From Bacteroidia bacterium (GTDB taxonomy: Bacteria; Bacteroidota; Bacteroidia; Flavobacteriales; Flavobacteriaceae), in contig JAUIAY010000001.1 of assembly GCA_030425285.1 (NCBI GenBank), positions 606,963 to 670,962 of the forward strand: 64,000 nt of DNA, read 5' to 3'. The notes under the pieces are model-generated. The model did not search any database and was not told the origin of the DNA. It saw only the letters and a list, made by a program, of their open reading frames with translations. Position numbers and translations under genes: made by a program. Of this stretch, positions 1 through 8,178 are shown piece by piece (positions within the stretch are counted from its first letter, which is position 1; each line of letters opens with the position of its first letter).

Positions 1-2
1 TT

Positions 3-305
3 TCAGATGAGTTTACAAATGGGAATGAAATACATGATTTTTGGGAAAAGCAAGATGATGAGGATAATAACGAACAACCTTTTGAGCCAGGCGATGTGAT
101 AGATGTAAGCTTATATGGTATTTCAGAACAGTATTATAACTACATGAGGCTGCTAATTGAGCAGTATGACAGTGGAGGCGATCCTTTTTCTTCAACGGCA
201 GCTGAAATTAGAGGGAATTGTATCAATTCATCCAATCCAGACAACTATGCGTTTGGGTATTTTAGAGTGACTCAAGTTGTAAAAGAAACCTATACATTTC
301 AATAA
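3..305 (+). CDS. DUF4249 family lipoprotein, C-terminal fragment
   Basis: The open frame enters from the left edge and ends with TAA; about 100 C-terminal residues are visible. The residues PFSSTAAEIRGNCINSSNPD followed by NYAFGYFRV match, from memory, the conserved end of DUF4249 proteins. These are Bacteroidota outer-membrane lipoproteins usually encoded right after a TonB-dependent receptor. The receptor and the lipoprotein signal would lie outside the window. An ATG at 96 is internal and is not a start, because the frame is open and family-like upstream of it. The molecular function of DUF4249 is not known. The gene ends on a bidirectional terminator shared with holB. Confidence 0.8.
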   Translation, partial: SDEFTNGNEIHDFWEKQDDEDNNEQPFEPGDVIDVSLYGISEQYYNYMRLLIEQYDSGGDPFSSTAAEIRGNCINSSNPDNYAFGYFRVTQVVKETYTFQ

Positions 306-312
306 AAAAGCG

Positions 313-342
313 AAAGCCGATTAATTTTTAATCGGCTTTTTT
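313..342. terminator. Bidirectional intrinsic terminator between DUF4249 gene and holB
   Basis: A perfect 12-bp stem (AAAGCCGATTAA at 313-324, TTAATCGGCTTT at 328-339) has a 3-nt loop. It is followed by a T run on the + strand and preceded by an A run at 304-310 that serves as the U tract on the - strand. It lies between two convergent genes. The holB stop codon (328-330) lies inside the stem. Confidence 0.88.
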
Positions 343-1482
343 ATGCAGTAACCGTGTCAATTTTATAGAAAGATCTGTCAATATAATTTTTGCGTTTCCA
401 TTACGCTCTATATGGTAAATAGCATCCTGTAGTTCTTCGGATATTTCTAAAATATTGTTTCCGTGAACAAATGGCGCAAACTTTTCGAGTTTAAAATCAT
501 CCTGCTTTGGTTCCATATAAACAAGTTCAGGGGCTTTATAGTTAATTAAAAGCGCTTGCCTAAAAAAGTTCAAACAAAACTGTAAAAATTGTTTTTGGGT
601 TTCCCTTCCTGTTTTGGCAATATCTTCACTCCAGGAAATTAGATCATGAATGGCGCCTTTGTTTCCTTTAGCTTTGAAGGCGCTACGTATCCAAAAAATA
701 AACCATTCTTCAAACTGCGTGTCTTCAGTATCATGGTATACTAAATCACAAGCTTTATTGTAATTGCCATTGGATTGATGTGCGATTTTACCTGCTATGT
801 CTTCGGTTAAATCGTATTTCTTTATTAATGATTGTTTAATAACCTCTTCGGGAAGAGGCGGAAAATGGAGTACTTGACAGCGAGACCTAATGGTGTTGAT
901 AATCTGTTCTTCATCTTCAGCTATCAGTATAAAAATCGTTTTGCTTGGAGGTTCTTCAATGAGCTTAAGAAGCTTATTAGCAGCTTGAGTATTGATTTTT
1001 TCGGCCATCCAAATAATCATGACCTTATAACCACCTTCGTAGGATTTTAAAGATAAGGATTTTACAATTTCCTGCGCTTCATCTACACCTATCTGACCTT
1101 GTTTTTTTTCAATATCAATTTTTTTGTACCAATCAAATAAATTGCCATAAGGCTGCTCCTCCAATAATTCACGCCATTCAGTCAAAAAATGATTTGATAC
1201 AGGATGCTTCTTAATAACTCCATTTGTCGCAACTGGAAATGCGAAATGTAAATCAGGATGCGAAAAGTTCTTGAATTTCAGATTACAAGCATCAAGACCT
1301 CCTGTGTTTTCATCTCCTTGATTTTTACATAGCAAATATTGGGCAAAGGCAATGGCCATTGGTAAGGTACCACTTCCTTCTGGTCCAACAAATAGTTGCG
1401 CATGCGCAATTCGCGTATTGTGGACACTTTGAATTAAATGTGCTTTGATGTGCTCTTGGCCTAGAATCTCACTAAATAGCAT
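328..1482 (-). CDS. holB: DNA polymerase III subunit delta' (clamp loader)
   Basis: HolB is the non-motor AAA+ subunit of the clamp loader that places the sliding clamp on DNA. The 384 residues start with MLFSEILGQEHIKAHL, typical of the family. The P-loop is degenerate: GPEGSGTL at about residues 33-40 lacks the Lys/Thr pair, and the Walker B region (about 153-162) lacks an acidic DE pair, so no ATP hydrolysis is expected, as in other delta' subunits. IEEPPS (175-180) and the SRC arginine-finger motif (200-202), which acts in trans on the neighbouring DnaX subunit, are intact. Only part of the zinc-binding Cys set is visible (C52, C66). It is divergent from pgk and convergent with the DUF4249 gene. 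Identification is confident. Confidence 0.93.
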   Translation of the reverse strand: MLFSEILGQEHIKAHLIQSVHNTRIAHAQLFVGPEGSGTLPMAIAFAQYLLCKNQGDENTGGLDACNLKFKNFSHPDLHFAFPVATNGVIKKHPVSNHFLTEWRELLEEQPYGNLFDWYKKIDIEKKQGQIGVDEAQEIVKSLSLKSYEGGYKVMIIWMAEKINTQAANKLLKLIEEPPSKTIFILIAEDEEQIINTIRSRCQVLHFPPLPEEVIKQSLIKKYDLTEDIAGKIAHQSNGNYNKACDLVYHDTEDTQFEEWFIFWIRSAFKAKGNKGAIHDLISWSEDIAKTGRETQKQFLQFCLNFFRQALLINYKAPELVYMEPKQDDFKLEKFAPFVHGNNILEISEELQDAIYHIERNGNAKIILTDLSIKLTRLLHKKAD

Positions 1483-1529
1483 GTGGTAAAGATAACAGTT
1501 TTGCTACTGTTTTTCTGAATTGAAAAAAT

Positions 1530-1537
1530 TATATTTG
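1530..1537 (+). promoter_or_regulatory. Bacteroidota -7 element upstream of pgk
   Basis: TATATTTG matches the TAnnTTTG -7 consensus exactly and lies 20 nt before the pgk ATG. The nearest upstream TTTG (1500-1503) is 26 nt away, which is longer than usual, so the -33 box is uncertain. Confidence 0.6.
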
Positions 1538-1557
1538 CTTTTCAATTTAATTATATC

Positions 1558-2745
1558 ATGAAAACACTTAACGACTTCAACTTTGAGAATAAAAAAGCCA
1601 TAATCCGCGTTGATTTTAACGTTCCATTGGATGAGAATCTAAATGTAACCGACGATACCAGAATCAAATCGGCGAAGCCAACAATTATAAAAATTTTGGA
1701 AGATGGTGGGAGTTGTGTTTTAATGTCGCACCTTGGAAGGCCTAAAGGAAAGGAAGACAAGTATTCATTAAAACATATTATAAATAAAGCCGAAGATGTT
1801 TTGGGTGTTGAAATAAAATTTGCTGAAGATTGTGTTGGTAATAAGGCCAAAGAAGCGGTTGCCAATTTAAACCCAGGCGAGATCCTATTATTGGAGAACC
1901 TTCGTTTTCATGATGAGGAAACAGCAGGTGATGTGGATTTCGCAAAACAACTTTCTGAATTAGGGGATATTTATGTTAATGATGCGTTTGGAACAGCACA
2001 TAGAGCACATGCTTCAACCACTATTATAGCGCAATTTTTCCCAAAGAGCAAGTGCTTTGGTTATCTGTTGGAGCAAGAAATAGAAAGTATTAAAAAAGTT
2101 ATGGAAACAGGAGAAAAGCCTGTTTGTGCTGTATTGGGAGGCGCTAAAGTGTCTTCCAAGATCACCATTATTGATAATATTTTAGATAAAATTGATCACC
2201 TAATTATTGGAGGCGGTATGACCTTTACATTTATAAAGGCTCAAGGCGGCTCCATTGGAAATTCTTTAGTGGAAGATGATAAATTGGATTTGGCTAATAC
2301 AATTTTAGCAAAGGCTAAAGAGAAAAACGTACAGGTGCATTTACCGGTTGATGCCATAATTGCTGATGCCTTTAGTAATGAAGCACAAACAAATACCTGT
2401 GATGTTGATAAAATCCCAAATGGTTGGATGGGACTTGACGTTGGACCACATACCGAAGCATTGTTTGCCAAAGTAATTAATACTTCAAAAACTATTCTGT
2501 GGAATGGGCCCTTAGGAGTTTTTGAAATGCCAAATTTTGCCAAAGGAACCATAGCATTAGGACATGCCATTGCCGAGGCTACGGCAAATGGAGCCTTTTC
2601 TTTGGTTGGCGGAGGGGATTCCGTTGCAGCGGTAAAGCAATTTAATTTTGAGGACAAGGTAAGCTATGTAAGTACTGGAGGAGGCGCCATGTTGGAAAGC
2701 CTTGAAGGAAAGACCTTACCCGGAATTGCAGCGATATTAGAATAA
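1558..2745 (+). CDS. pgk: Phosphoglycerate kinase
   Basis: Pgk transfers the acyl phosphate of 1,3-bisphosphoglycerate to ADP in glycolysis, in the cytoplasm. The 395-residue length is normal. Visible signatures are RVDFNVP (17-23, substrate-binding N-domain), [20 protein letters not shown], the nucleotide-domain motif GGAKVSSK near 194-201, [15 protein letters not shown] and the glycine-rich VGGGDSVAA near residue 350. The ATG follows a consensus -7 element, and no Shine-Dalgarno is seen, as is usual in this phylum. The gene appears monocistronic: 107 bases separate it from the next gene and contain only a weak AT-rich hairpin (2755-2781) without a U tract. Confidence 0.97.
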   Translation: MKTLNDFNFENKKAIIRVDFNVPLDENLNVTDDTRIKSAKPTIIKILEDGGSCVLMSHLGRPKGKEDKYSLKHIINKAEDVLGVEIKFAEDCVGNKAKEAVANLNPGEILLLENLRFHDEETAGDVDFAKQLSELGDIYVNDAFGTAHRAHASTTIIAQFFPKSKCFGYLLEQEIESIKKVMETGEKPVCAVLGGAKVSSKITIIDNILDKIDHLIIGGGMTFTFIKAQGGSIGNSLVEDDKLDLANTILAKAKEKNVQVHLPVDAIIADAFSNEAQTNTCDVDKIPNGWMGLDVGPHTEALFAKVINTSKTILWNGPLGVFEMPNFAKGTIALGHAIAEATANGAFSLVGGGDSVAAVKQFNFEDKVSYVSTGGGAMLESLEGKTLPGIAAILE

Positions 2746-2852
2746 TTTAGTATATTTAATTCTGTCTCAAATTGAATTAAACCAGTAAAAATGAGTCATT
2801 ATATAAGAAAACAAATACCCAGTCGTTTAAAAGGTTTATAAAACTGTTAACA

Positions 2853-4427
2853 ATGCGTTTACCTACACTCCTTTGTTTATTTCTTTGTTTGGCTACACTT
2901 TCTTGGGCTCAAGACAGTATTCCTAAAAACACCGTTTCTAAAGAAAAGCTTACTTCTGAAAACGAAAGCGAAATAGATACCATTATAGATGGAAAGGCTT
3001 TTTACCAAAAAGAAATAGCCGCTAATTCAGATTCTCTAAAGACGAAAACACTTGAAGATCATGAGTTTGCAGCCGGTTTAGATCAAAAATGGTTAGATGA
3101 ATTGTATAGCAATGCGCTTTTTGATACTATTTATAATACAATTTCAGAGTTGGAATACAATGAAGTTTATTACCCTGATCTTCCAACTGATACCCTAAAG
3201 GCTCGTTTGGCCTTATTAAATTCAAAAACACCTTTTAATATTGAATATAATCCTTCTTTGGAAAGTGTTATAAAATCGTTTTTAAAGAATAGAAGACAGT
3301 ATTTTGAAAGGATGATTGGCTTAAGTCATTTTTACTTCCCGATGTTTGAAAGAGAACTTGACAATAATGATGTTCCTTTGGAGGTTAAATATCTGGCAAT
3401 TGTAGAATCGGCATTAAAGCCTAGAGCGAGGTCGCGTGTGGGAGCAACTGGGTTGTGGCAGTTTATGTTTACTACTGGAAAATATTACGGACTCAACGTA
3501 AGCAGTTATGTGGACGAACGGTCAGATCCTATAAAATCTACCACCGCAGCGGCCAAATACCTAGCATCACTGTATACCATTTTTGGAGATTGGGATTTAG
3601 CTTTGGCTGCCTATAATTCGGGACCCGGAAATGTTTCTAAAGCCATTAGACGTTCTGGAGGCTATCAAAATTATTGGAATATTCGTCACAATCTGCCACG
3701 TGAAACAGCAGGTTATTTACCAGCCTTCCTAGCAACGATGTATATTTTTGAATATGCTGAAGAACACGGACTGGTCTCCGAAAAGCCCCAATTTCATCAT
3801 ATAGAAACCGATACCATTGTAGTCAAACAAATGATAACCTTAGATCAGGTTTCTGAAGCTACTGGTGTAAATATGGAGGAGCTTCAGTTCTTGAATCCGT
3901 CCTACAAATTGGATATTATTCCTTTTATAAAAGGTGAAAACTATTCATTGCGATTGCCACGATCGGCTATAGGTGTTTTTGTTAATAATGAAGATACTAT
4001 CTACGCTTCGGCACAAGCTGAATTTGACGCTAGGGAAAAACCGTTGCCACAATTTTTTGACAGCGACAGTAAGATTCGCTATCGAGTGAAATCGGGAGAT
4101 TATCTAGGTAAGATTGCCAGACAATATGGAGTTAGGGTTAGCCAAATAAAACAATGGAATGGCTTGCGAAGCAATAATTTGCGAATAGGTCAGAGACTGA
4201 CGATTTACCCAAGAACACCTGTGGCGCAAAAACCTTCAAGCACCGTAACAGCTTCAAAATCAACCACTGGAGATAATTCAAAAATCTACACAGTTAAAAG
4301 CGGCGACTCGCTTTGGAGCATTTCTCAAAAATTTCCTGGAGTTTCTATACAAAATATTCGAGATTGGAACGATATTAGTGGGAACAATTTAAAACCCGGA
4401 ATGAAGCTTAAAATATCCAAAGGATAG
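2853..4427 (+). CDS. Lytic transglycosylase with SLT domain and two LysM repeats (MltD-like)
   Basis: This is a periplasmic murein-cleaving enzyme. A signal peptide (about residues 1-19, ending near SWAQ) precedes a low-complexity region. A family 1 SLT domain spans about 150-300, with the catalytic glutamate in AIVES (E185) followed by GATGLWQFM and AAYNSGPGN, which shape the glycan cleft. Two C-terminal LysM modules (about 408-453 and 478-522, both beginning Y-x-V-K-S-G-D) would anchor it to peptidoglycan. The 524-residue length is typical of MltD-type proteins of Bacteroidota. The next gene, a DUF4837 lipoprotein, follows after 21 bases and is probably cotranscribed. Confidence 0.93.
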   Translation: MRLPTLLCLFLCLATLSWAQDSIPKNTVSKEKLTSENESEIDTIIDGKAFYQKEIAANSDSLKTKTLEDHEFAAGLDQKWLDELYSNALFDTIYNTISELEYNEVYYPDLPTDTLKARLALLNSKTPFNIEYNPSLESVIKSFLKNRRQYFERMIGLSHFYFPMFERELDNNDVPLEVKYLAIVESALKPRARSRVGATGLWQFMFTTGKYYGLNVSSYVDERSDPIKSTTAAAKYLASLYTIFGDWDLALAAYNSGPGNVSKAIRRSGGYQNYWNIRHNLPRETAGYLPAFLATMYIFEYAEEHGLVSEKPQFHHIETDTIVVKQMITLDQVSEATGVNMEELQFLNPSYKLDIIPFIKGENYSLRLPRSAIGVFVNNEDTIYASAQAEFDAREKPLPQFFDSDSKIRYRVKSGDYLGKIARQYGVRVSQIKQWNGLRSNNLRIGQRLTIYPRTPVAQKPSSTVTASKSTTGDNSKIYTVKSGDSLWSISQKFPGVSIQNIRDWNDISGNNLKPGMKLKISKG

Positions 4428-4448
4428 CTTCTTTTAAAAAACTAGATT

Positions 4449-5426
4449 ATGCAAAAAATTTTATTTGTTATTACTGCTCTTGTGGTTGTTTTGTCATGTC
4501 AGGACGCAAAGAAAAAAACCACGAGACTATTGTCCGAGTCGTCAGGAAACATTAATACGCTTTCGGTCGTTGTTGATCATGAATTATGGGAAGGAGCTGT
4601 GGGCGAATCTATTAGAAATGTTTTTGCAGCGCCTGTTCATGGACTCAACCAAGACGAACCTCTTTTTATTTTAAGCCAAATACCACCATCGGTTTTTTCG
4701 GGTTTTGCTACAAGAAGTAGAATTGTTTTAAAAATTGAAAAAGGCAGTGAGGCCAATGTGAAAATTGCAAAAGATGTTTTTGCAAGACCGCAACGTGTAA
4801 TTGTGGTAACAGGTAAAACGAATGAGGAGATTATCGATCAAATTATCGAAAATTCTCAACAGATGGTTTTATCATTTAAGAACGAAGAAATAAAAGAGCG
4901 CCAAAGACGCACTAAACAATCCGTTCATAATAATAATTCAATAAAGGAAAATTTGGGAATAGATATTGAGTTTCCATCGGTTTATAGAATCGCGAAAGAA
5001 GAAAACAATTTTTATTGGATTAGGAAAGACATTACAACAGGAACAACCAATCTGATGTTATACGAATTGCCTTATGGTAGTATTGTTGAAAATGACAGCT
5101 TGATTAATCAAATCATTAAAATGAGGGATTCTGTTGGAGAGGTTCATATTCCAGGACCAGTTGATGGTTCTTTTATGGCAACGGAAAACGCCTACACACC
5201 GTTTTTATCAAAAACTACAATAGATGATAAAGAAGCGATTGAAACCAAAGGTCTGTGGGATGTTAAGAATGCATTTATGTCTGGACCTTTTGTAAATTAT
5301 GTAATCAATGACCCTGAAAACAATAGGCATTTGGTGGTCGAGGGCTTTGCGTTTGCGCCATCGGTTGAAAAAAGAGATTATATGTTTGAATTGGAGTCAA
5401 TCATAAAATCCATAAAGTTTGAATAA
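4449..5426 (+). CDS. DUF4837 family lipoprotein
   Basis: The 325-residue protein has a type II signal peptide with lipobox VLSC (Cys at about 17), so it is predicted to be lipid-anchored in the envelope. The overall layout (a DUF4837 protein directly after an MltD-like enzyme) is common in Flavobacteriaceae as I recall it. There are no enzyme motifs that I recognise. A charged stretch around 150-165 (KNEEIKERQRR) may be helical. Its association with a murein hydrolase and with the M23 gene on the far side of tatA suggests a cell-envelope role, but that is inference only. A terminator follows 17 bases after the stop. Confidence 0.82.
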   Translation: MQKILFVITALVVVLSCQDAKKKTTRLLSESSGNINTLSVVVDHELWEGAVGESIRNVFAAPVHGLNQDEPLFILSQIPPSVFSGFATRSRIVLKIEKGSEANVKIAKDVFARPQRVIVVTGKTNEEIIDQIIENSQQMVLSFKNEEIKERQRRTKQSVHNNNSIKENLGIDIEFPSVYRIAKEENNFYWIRKDITTGTTNLMLYELPYGSIVENDSLINQIIKMRDSVGEVHIPGPVDGSFMATENAYTPFLSKTTIDDKEAIETKGLWDVKNAFMSGPFVNYVINDPENNRHLVVEGFAFAPSVEKRDYMFELESIIKSIKFE

Positions 5427-5443
5427 TAATACTTAAAGCATAA

Positions 5444-5472
5444 AAAAGCCCAACTTTTAAAGTTGGGCTTTT
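5444..5472. terminator. Bidirectional terminator between DUF4837 gene and tatA
   Basis: AAAAGCCCAACT (5444-5455) pairs with AGTTGGGCTTTT (5461-5472) around a small AT loop. Runs of T follow on both strands (six on the - strand, four on the +). It separates the convergent DUF4837 and tatA genes. Confidence 0.85.
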
Positions 5473-5483
5473 ACATTAAAAAG

Positions 5484-5660
5484 TTATTCCTTTTTATCTT
5501 TATCATCTTCTTTACTGGCATCCTTAAATTCTTTGATACCACTTCCCAAACCACGCATGAGTTCAGGTATCTTTTTTCCGCCAAATAACAATAAAACAAC
5601 CACAACAATTAACACGATTTGCCATGGTCCTGGAGCTAAAAATATACTTGATGAAATCAT
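5484..5660 (-). CDS. tatA: Twin-arginine translocase subunit TatA/E
   Basis: A 58-residue protein begins [20 protein letters not shown]. It has a short N-terminal transmembrane helix (about 11-26), the family hinge [20 protein letters not shown] (amphipathic helix, about 26-45) and a charged Lys/Asp/Glu tail. TatA oligomers form the pore or membrane-thinning element that lets folded proteins cross the inner membrane. The gene is easily missed because of its size. It stands alone on the - strand between two envelope genes, with its own consensus -7 element 20 bases upstream of the ATG and a terminator just after the stop. The rest of the Tat system (tatC) is not in the window. Confidence 0.93.
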   Translation of the reverse strand: MISSSIFLAPGPWQIVLIVVVVLLLFGGKKIPELMRGLGSGIKEFKDASKEDDKDKKE

Positions 5661-5679
5661 TACTTTAATATTTAGGACA

Positions 5680-5687
5680 CAAAGTTA
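5680..5687 (-). promoter_or_regulatory. -7 element of tatA promoter
   Basis: On the - strand the sequence reads TAACTTTG, an exact TAnnTTTG match, ending 20 nt before the tatA start. No clear -33 TTG box is seen at the expected distance. Confidence 0.6.
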
Positions 5688-5762
5688 CTAATTAAACTTT
5701 AATATAACCGTTTAATCCCTAACTTTAGTATTTTGTAAAACAAGTGATGACATTATTTTACT

Positions 5763-5770
5763 TAATTTTG
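5763..5770 (+). promoter_or_regulatory. -7 element upstream of the M23 peptidase gene
   Basis: TAATTTTG matches TAnnTTTG and ends 8 nt before the ATG at 5779, implying a nearly leaderless transcript. A TTTTG at 5731-5735 is 27 nt upstream, longer than the usual spacer. This may be the first promoter of the long + strand run that leads into the polysaccharide locus. Confidence 0.5.
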
Positions 5771-5778
5771 CGAGACCT

Positions 5779-6648
5779 ATGAGCAACAAAAAGAAAAAGC
5801 CGAGAAAGTTTGCAAAAAAACTACTGAACAAATACCGTTTGGTGATTTTAAACGAGGATACTTTTGAGGAGCGTTTGTCTCTCAAGTTGACCAGATTAAA
5901 TGTATTCGTTTTAATGTCTTTGCTTTCTATTTTCTTAATCGTGGCAACCACTATTTTGATTGCATTCACACCATTACGTGAGTATATTCCGGGCTACTCG
6001 TCTACAGAATTAAAAAAGCGAGCGACCGAGTTGAACTATAAAACAGATTCCCTACAACAAGTTATTGCCATCAATGAGCAGTATTTCTCTTCAATAAAAA
6101 AAGTTCTTTATGGCGAAGTCAGCACAGTGGACTTTAATAGGGACTCCATTATTGAAGCCACCAAAATTGAAGCCAAAAATGTTAATTTAACACCTATTAA
6201 GGAAGACTCCATTCTTCGAGAAAAAGTCAAAAAAGAAGACAAGTACAACTTATTCGAATCGGCAAAATTAAGCTCGAGTTTTATTTTGTTTCCTCCGGTA
6301 AAGGGACCCATATCCCAAGAATATAATGCCAAGGAAAGACATTATGCGGTTGACATTGTAACCGAAAGTGACACTCCAGTAAAAGCTACTGCCGATGGGA
6401 CAGTGATTTTTGCTGAATGGACAACAGAAGCTGGGTATGTGATGATATTGGAACACAGTCAAGGCTTAATTTCAGTTTACAAGCACAATGCACTTTTAAC
6501 TAAATCCCAAGGTGATTTGGTATTGGCAGGAGAAGTCATTGCAACTACGGGAAATACTGGAGAACTTACCACTGGGCCACATTTACATTTTGAGCTTTGG
6601 AGTAACGGTTATCCCATTAATCCAACAAATTTCATAGACTTTAATTAA
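5779..6648 (+). CDS. M23 family metallopeptidase, membrane-anchored
   Basis: This is predicted to be a zinc endopeptidase or amidase activator acting on peptidoglycan. A basic cytoplasmic tail (1-40) is followed by one transmembrane helix (about 41-64), a linker and a C-terminal LytM domain. The metal ligands are visible as HYAVD (H188, D192) and the second His of PHLHF (H268, H270), plus the catalytic KHN histidine (H236), so the enzyme should be active. The 289-residue length fits the flavobacterial M23 family with an N-terminal anchor. Its stop overlaps the ATG of the GH3 gene (TAATG), indicating translational coupling. Confidence 0.92.
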   Translation: MSNKKKKPRKFAKKLLNKYRLVILNEDTFEERLSLKLTRLNVFVLMSLLSIFLIVATTILIAFTPLREYIPGYSSTELKKRATELNYKTDSLQQVIAINEQYFSSIKKVLYGEVSTVDFNRDSIIEATKIEAKNVNLTPIKEDSILREKVKKEDKYNLFESAKLSSSFILFPPVKGPISQEYNAKERHYAVDIVTESDTPVKATADGTVIFAEWTTEAGYVMILEHSQGLISVYKHNALLTKSQGDLVLAGEVIATTGNTGELTTGPHLHFELWSNGYPINPTNFIDFN

Positions 6649-8150
6649 TGTTTTCAATAAAATCTGCTCTAGCAAAACCATTTGCCAAACGTGTGTCCAA
6701 ACAGATCAATAAATGGGCAAGCAATCCTATTGAAACCCAGGAAAAGGTTTTTAAAATGCTGATTCAGCAGGCAAAGGACACCAAGTTTGGTGCAGACCAT
6801 GATTTTAAAAACATTAAAAACCATGATGATTTTGCAAATCGTGTTCCTGTTCGTGATTATGAAGCCTTACGAAATTATATAGATTTAGCGGTTGCAGGTG
6901 AAGAAAACATTTTATGGGAAGGCAAACCCATTTATTTTGCCAAAACAGCAGGAACTACGTCAGGTTCTAAATATATTCCCATTACAAGCGATAGTATGCC
7001 GTATCACATTAGCGCAGCTAGAAATGCCATACTTATGTACATTGCCGAAACTGGTAATAGCAAGTTTGTTGATGGTAAGATGATATTTTTACAAGGCAGC
7101 CCCATTCTTGATAAGAAAAACGGTATTCAATTAGGGCGTTTGTCAGGAATTGTGGCACATTATGTACCTAAATACCTTCAAAAAAACAGAATGCCTTCTT
7201 GGGAAACCAATTGCATTGAAGATTGGGACGAAAAGGTCAACGCTATTGTGAGTGAGACTCTAAATGAAGACATGACGGTAATTTCTGGAATTCCTTCTTG
7301 GGTTCAAATGTATTTTGAAAAAATTAAGGAACGTACAGGCAAAAAAGTAGGTGATGTTTTCAAAAATTTTAATCTGTTCATTTTTGGAGGGGTTAATTAT
7401 GAACCTTATAAAGCCAAGTTTGAAAACTTAATAGGCAGAAAAGTAGATAGTATTGAACTGTATCCAGCAAGCGAAGGTTTTTTCGCCTTTCAGGATAAAC
7501 AGGAAGAAAAAGGGATGCTATTGCAGTTGGATTCAGGTATCTTTTATGAATTTATAAAAGCCGACATGTTTTTTGAAGATAACCCCAAACGATTAACCCT
7601 TAAAGATGTTAAAATAGGTGAGAATTATGTCATGATTGTCTCCACAAATGCAGGTCTTTGGGCTTATAATATAGGCGACACTATTCAGTTTACATCAATA
7701 AAACCATTTAAAGTGATTGTTTCGGGCAGAATTAAGCACTTTATTTCGGCTTTTGGCGAGCATGTAATTGGAAAAGAAGTAGAGCAAGCCTTAAAAGAAG
7801 GATTGGAAGGCACACAAATTCAAGTATCGGAGTTCTCAGTTGCGCCGCAAATTAACCCAAAAGAGGGACTGCCTTACCACGAGTGGTTTATAGAATTTGA
7901 TAGTAAAACGACAAATGTTCAGGAGTTGGAATTGAAAATAGACCAATCACTTCAAAAGCAAAACAGCTATTATTTTGATTTGATTTCCGGGCAGGTTTTA
8001 AGGCCTTTGAAAATAACACATGTGAAACAAAATGGTTTTCAGGAGTATATGAAATCCATTGGTAAATTGGGTGGGCAAAACAAGCTTCCACGTTTGTCCA
8101 ATGACCGAAAAATAGCCGACAAGTTACAGGTATTGGGTTTGACTAAATAA
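6648..8150 (+). CDS. GH3 auxin-responsive promoter family acyl-adenylating ligase
   Basis: GH3 proteins belong to the adenylate-forming superfamily. The plant members join amino acids to carboxylic acids such as jasmonate or auxin, via an acyl-AMP intermediate. The AMP-binding loop is recognisable as TAGTTSGSKYIPIT at about residues 100-113, and later motifs ELYPASEGFFAFQ and YNIGDTIQF fit the family. At 500 residues it has the usual bacterial length. The substrate in Bacteroidota is unknown to me. It is translationally coupled to the M23 gene upstream and lies 28 bases before DUF6909, which has its own promoter motif. Family assignment is strong; function is open. Confidence 0.88.
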   Translation: MFSIKSALAKPFAKRVSKQINKWASNPIETQEKVFKMLIQQAKDTKFGADHDFKNIKNHDDFANRVPVRDYEALRNYIDLAVAGEENILWEGKPIYFAKTAGTTSGSKYIPITSDSMPYHISAARNAILMYIAETGNSKFVDGKMIFLQGSPILDKKNGIQLGRLSGIVAHYVPKYLQKNRMPSWETNCIEDWDEKVNAIVSETLNEDMTVISGIPSWVQMYFEKIKERTGKKVGDVFKNFNLFIFGGVNYEPYKAKFENLIGRKVDSIELYPASEGFFAFQDKQEEKGMLLQLDSGIFYEFIKADMFFEDNPKRLTLKDVKIGENYVMIVSTNAGLWAYNIGDTIQFTSIKPFKVIVSGRIKHFISAFGEHVIGKEVEQALKEGLEGTQIQVSEFSVAPQINPKEGLPYHEWFIEFDSKTTNVQELELKIDQSLQKQNSYYFDLISGQVLRPLKITHVKQNGFQEYMKSIGKLGGQNKLPRLSNDRKIADKLQVLGLTK

Positions 8151-8161
8151 TAGTATATTTG
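8133..8161 (+). promoter_or_regulatory. Candidate promoter for DUF6909 and the downstream polysaccharide genes
   Basis: TTG (8133-8135), an 18-nt spacer, then TATATTTG (8154-8161, exact TAnnTTTG), ending 17 nt before the DUF6909 start. The -33 half lies inside the end of the GH3 gene. It could drive DUF6909, the Wzz gene and the rfb/cys genes that follow without gaps. Confidence 0.55.
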
Positions 8162-8178
8162 GGGACTAAAAATTTTCT

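Noticed and set aside
96-305. Separate small gene starting at ATG 96
   Set aside because: The frame is open to the left edge and the upstream part continues the same DUF4249-like protein.
2241-2657. 138-codon frame antisense to pgk
   Set aside because: Shadow frame; pgk motifs account fully for the region.
2755-2781. Hairpin after pgk as a terminator
   Set aside because: The stem is only A/T plus one G-C pair, and no U tract follows.
2791-2841. Possible 16-codon leader peptide (MSHYIRKQ...) upstream of the lytic transglycosylase
   Set aside because: No promoter, no attenuation structure and no amino acid bias; probably chance.
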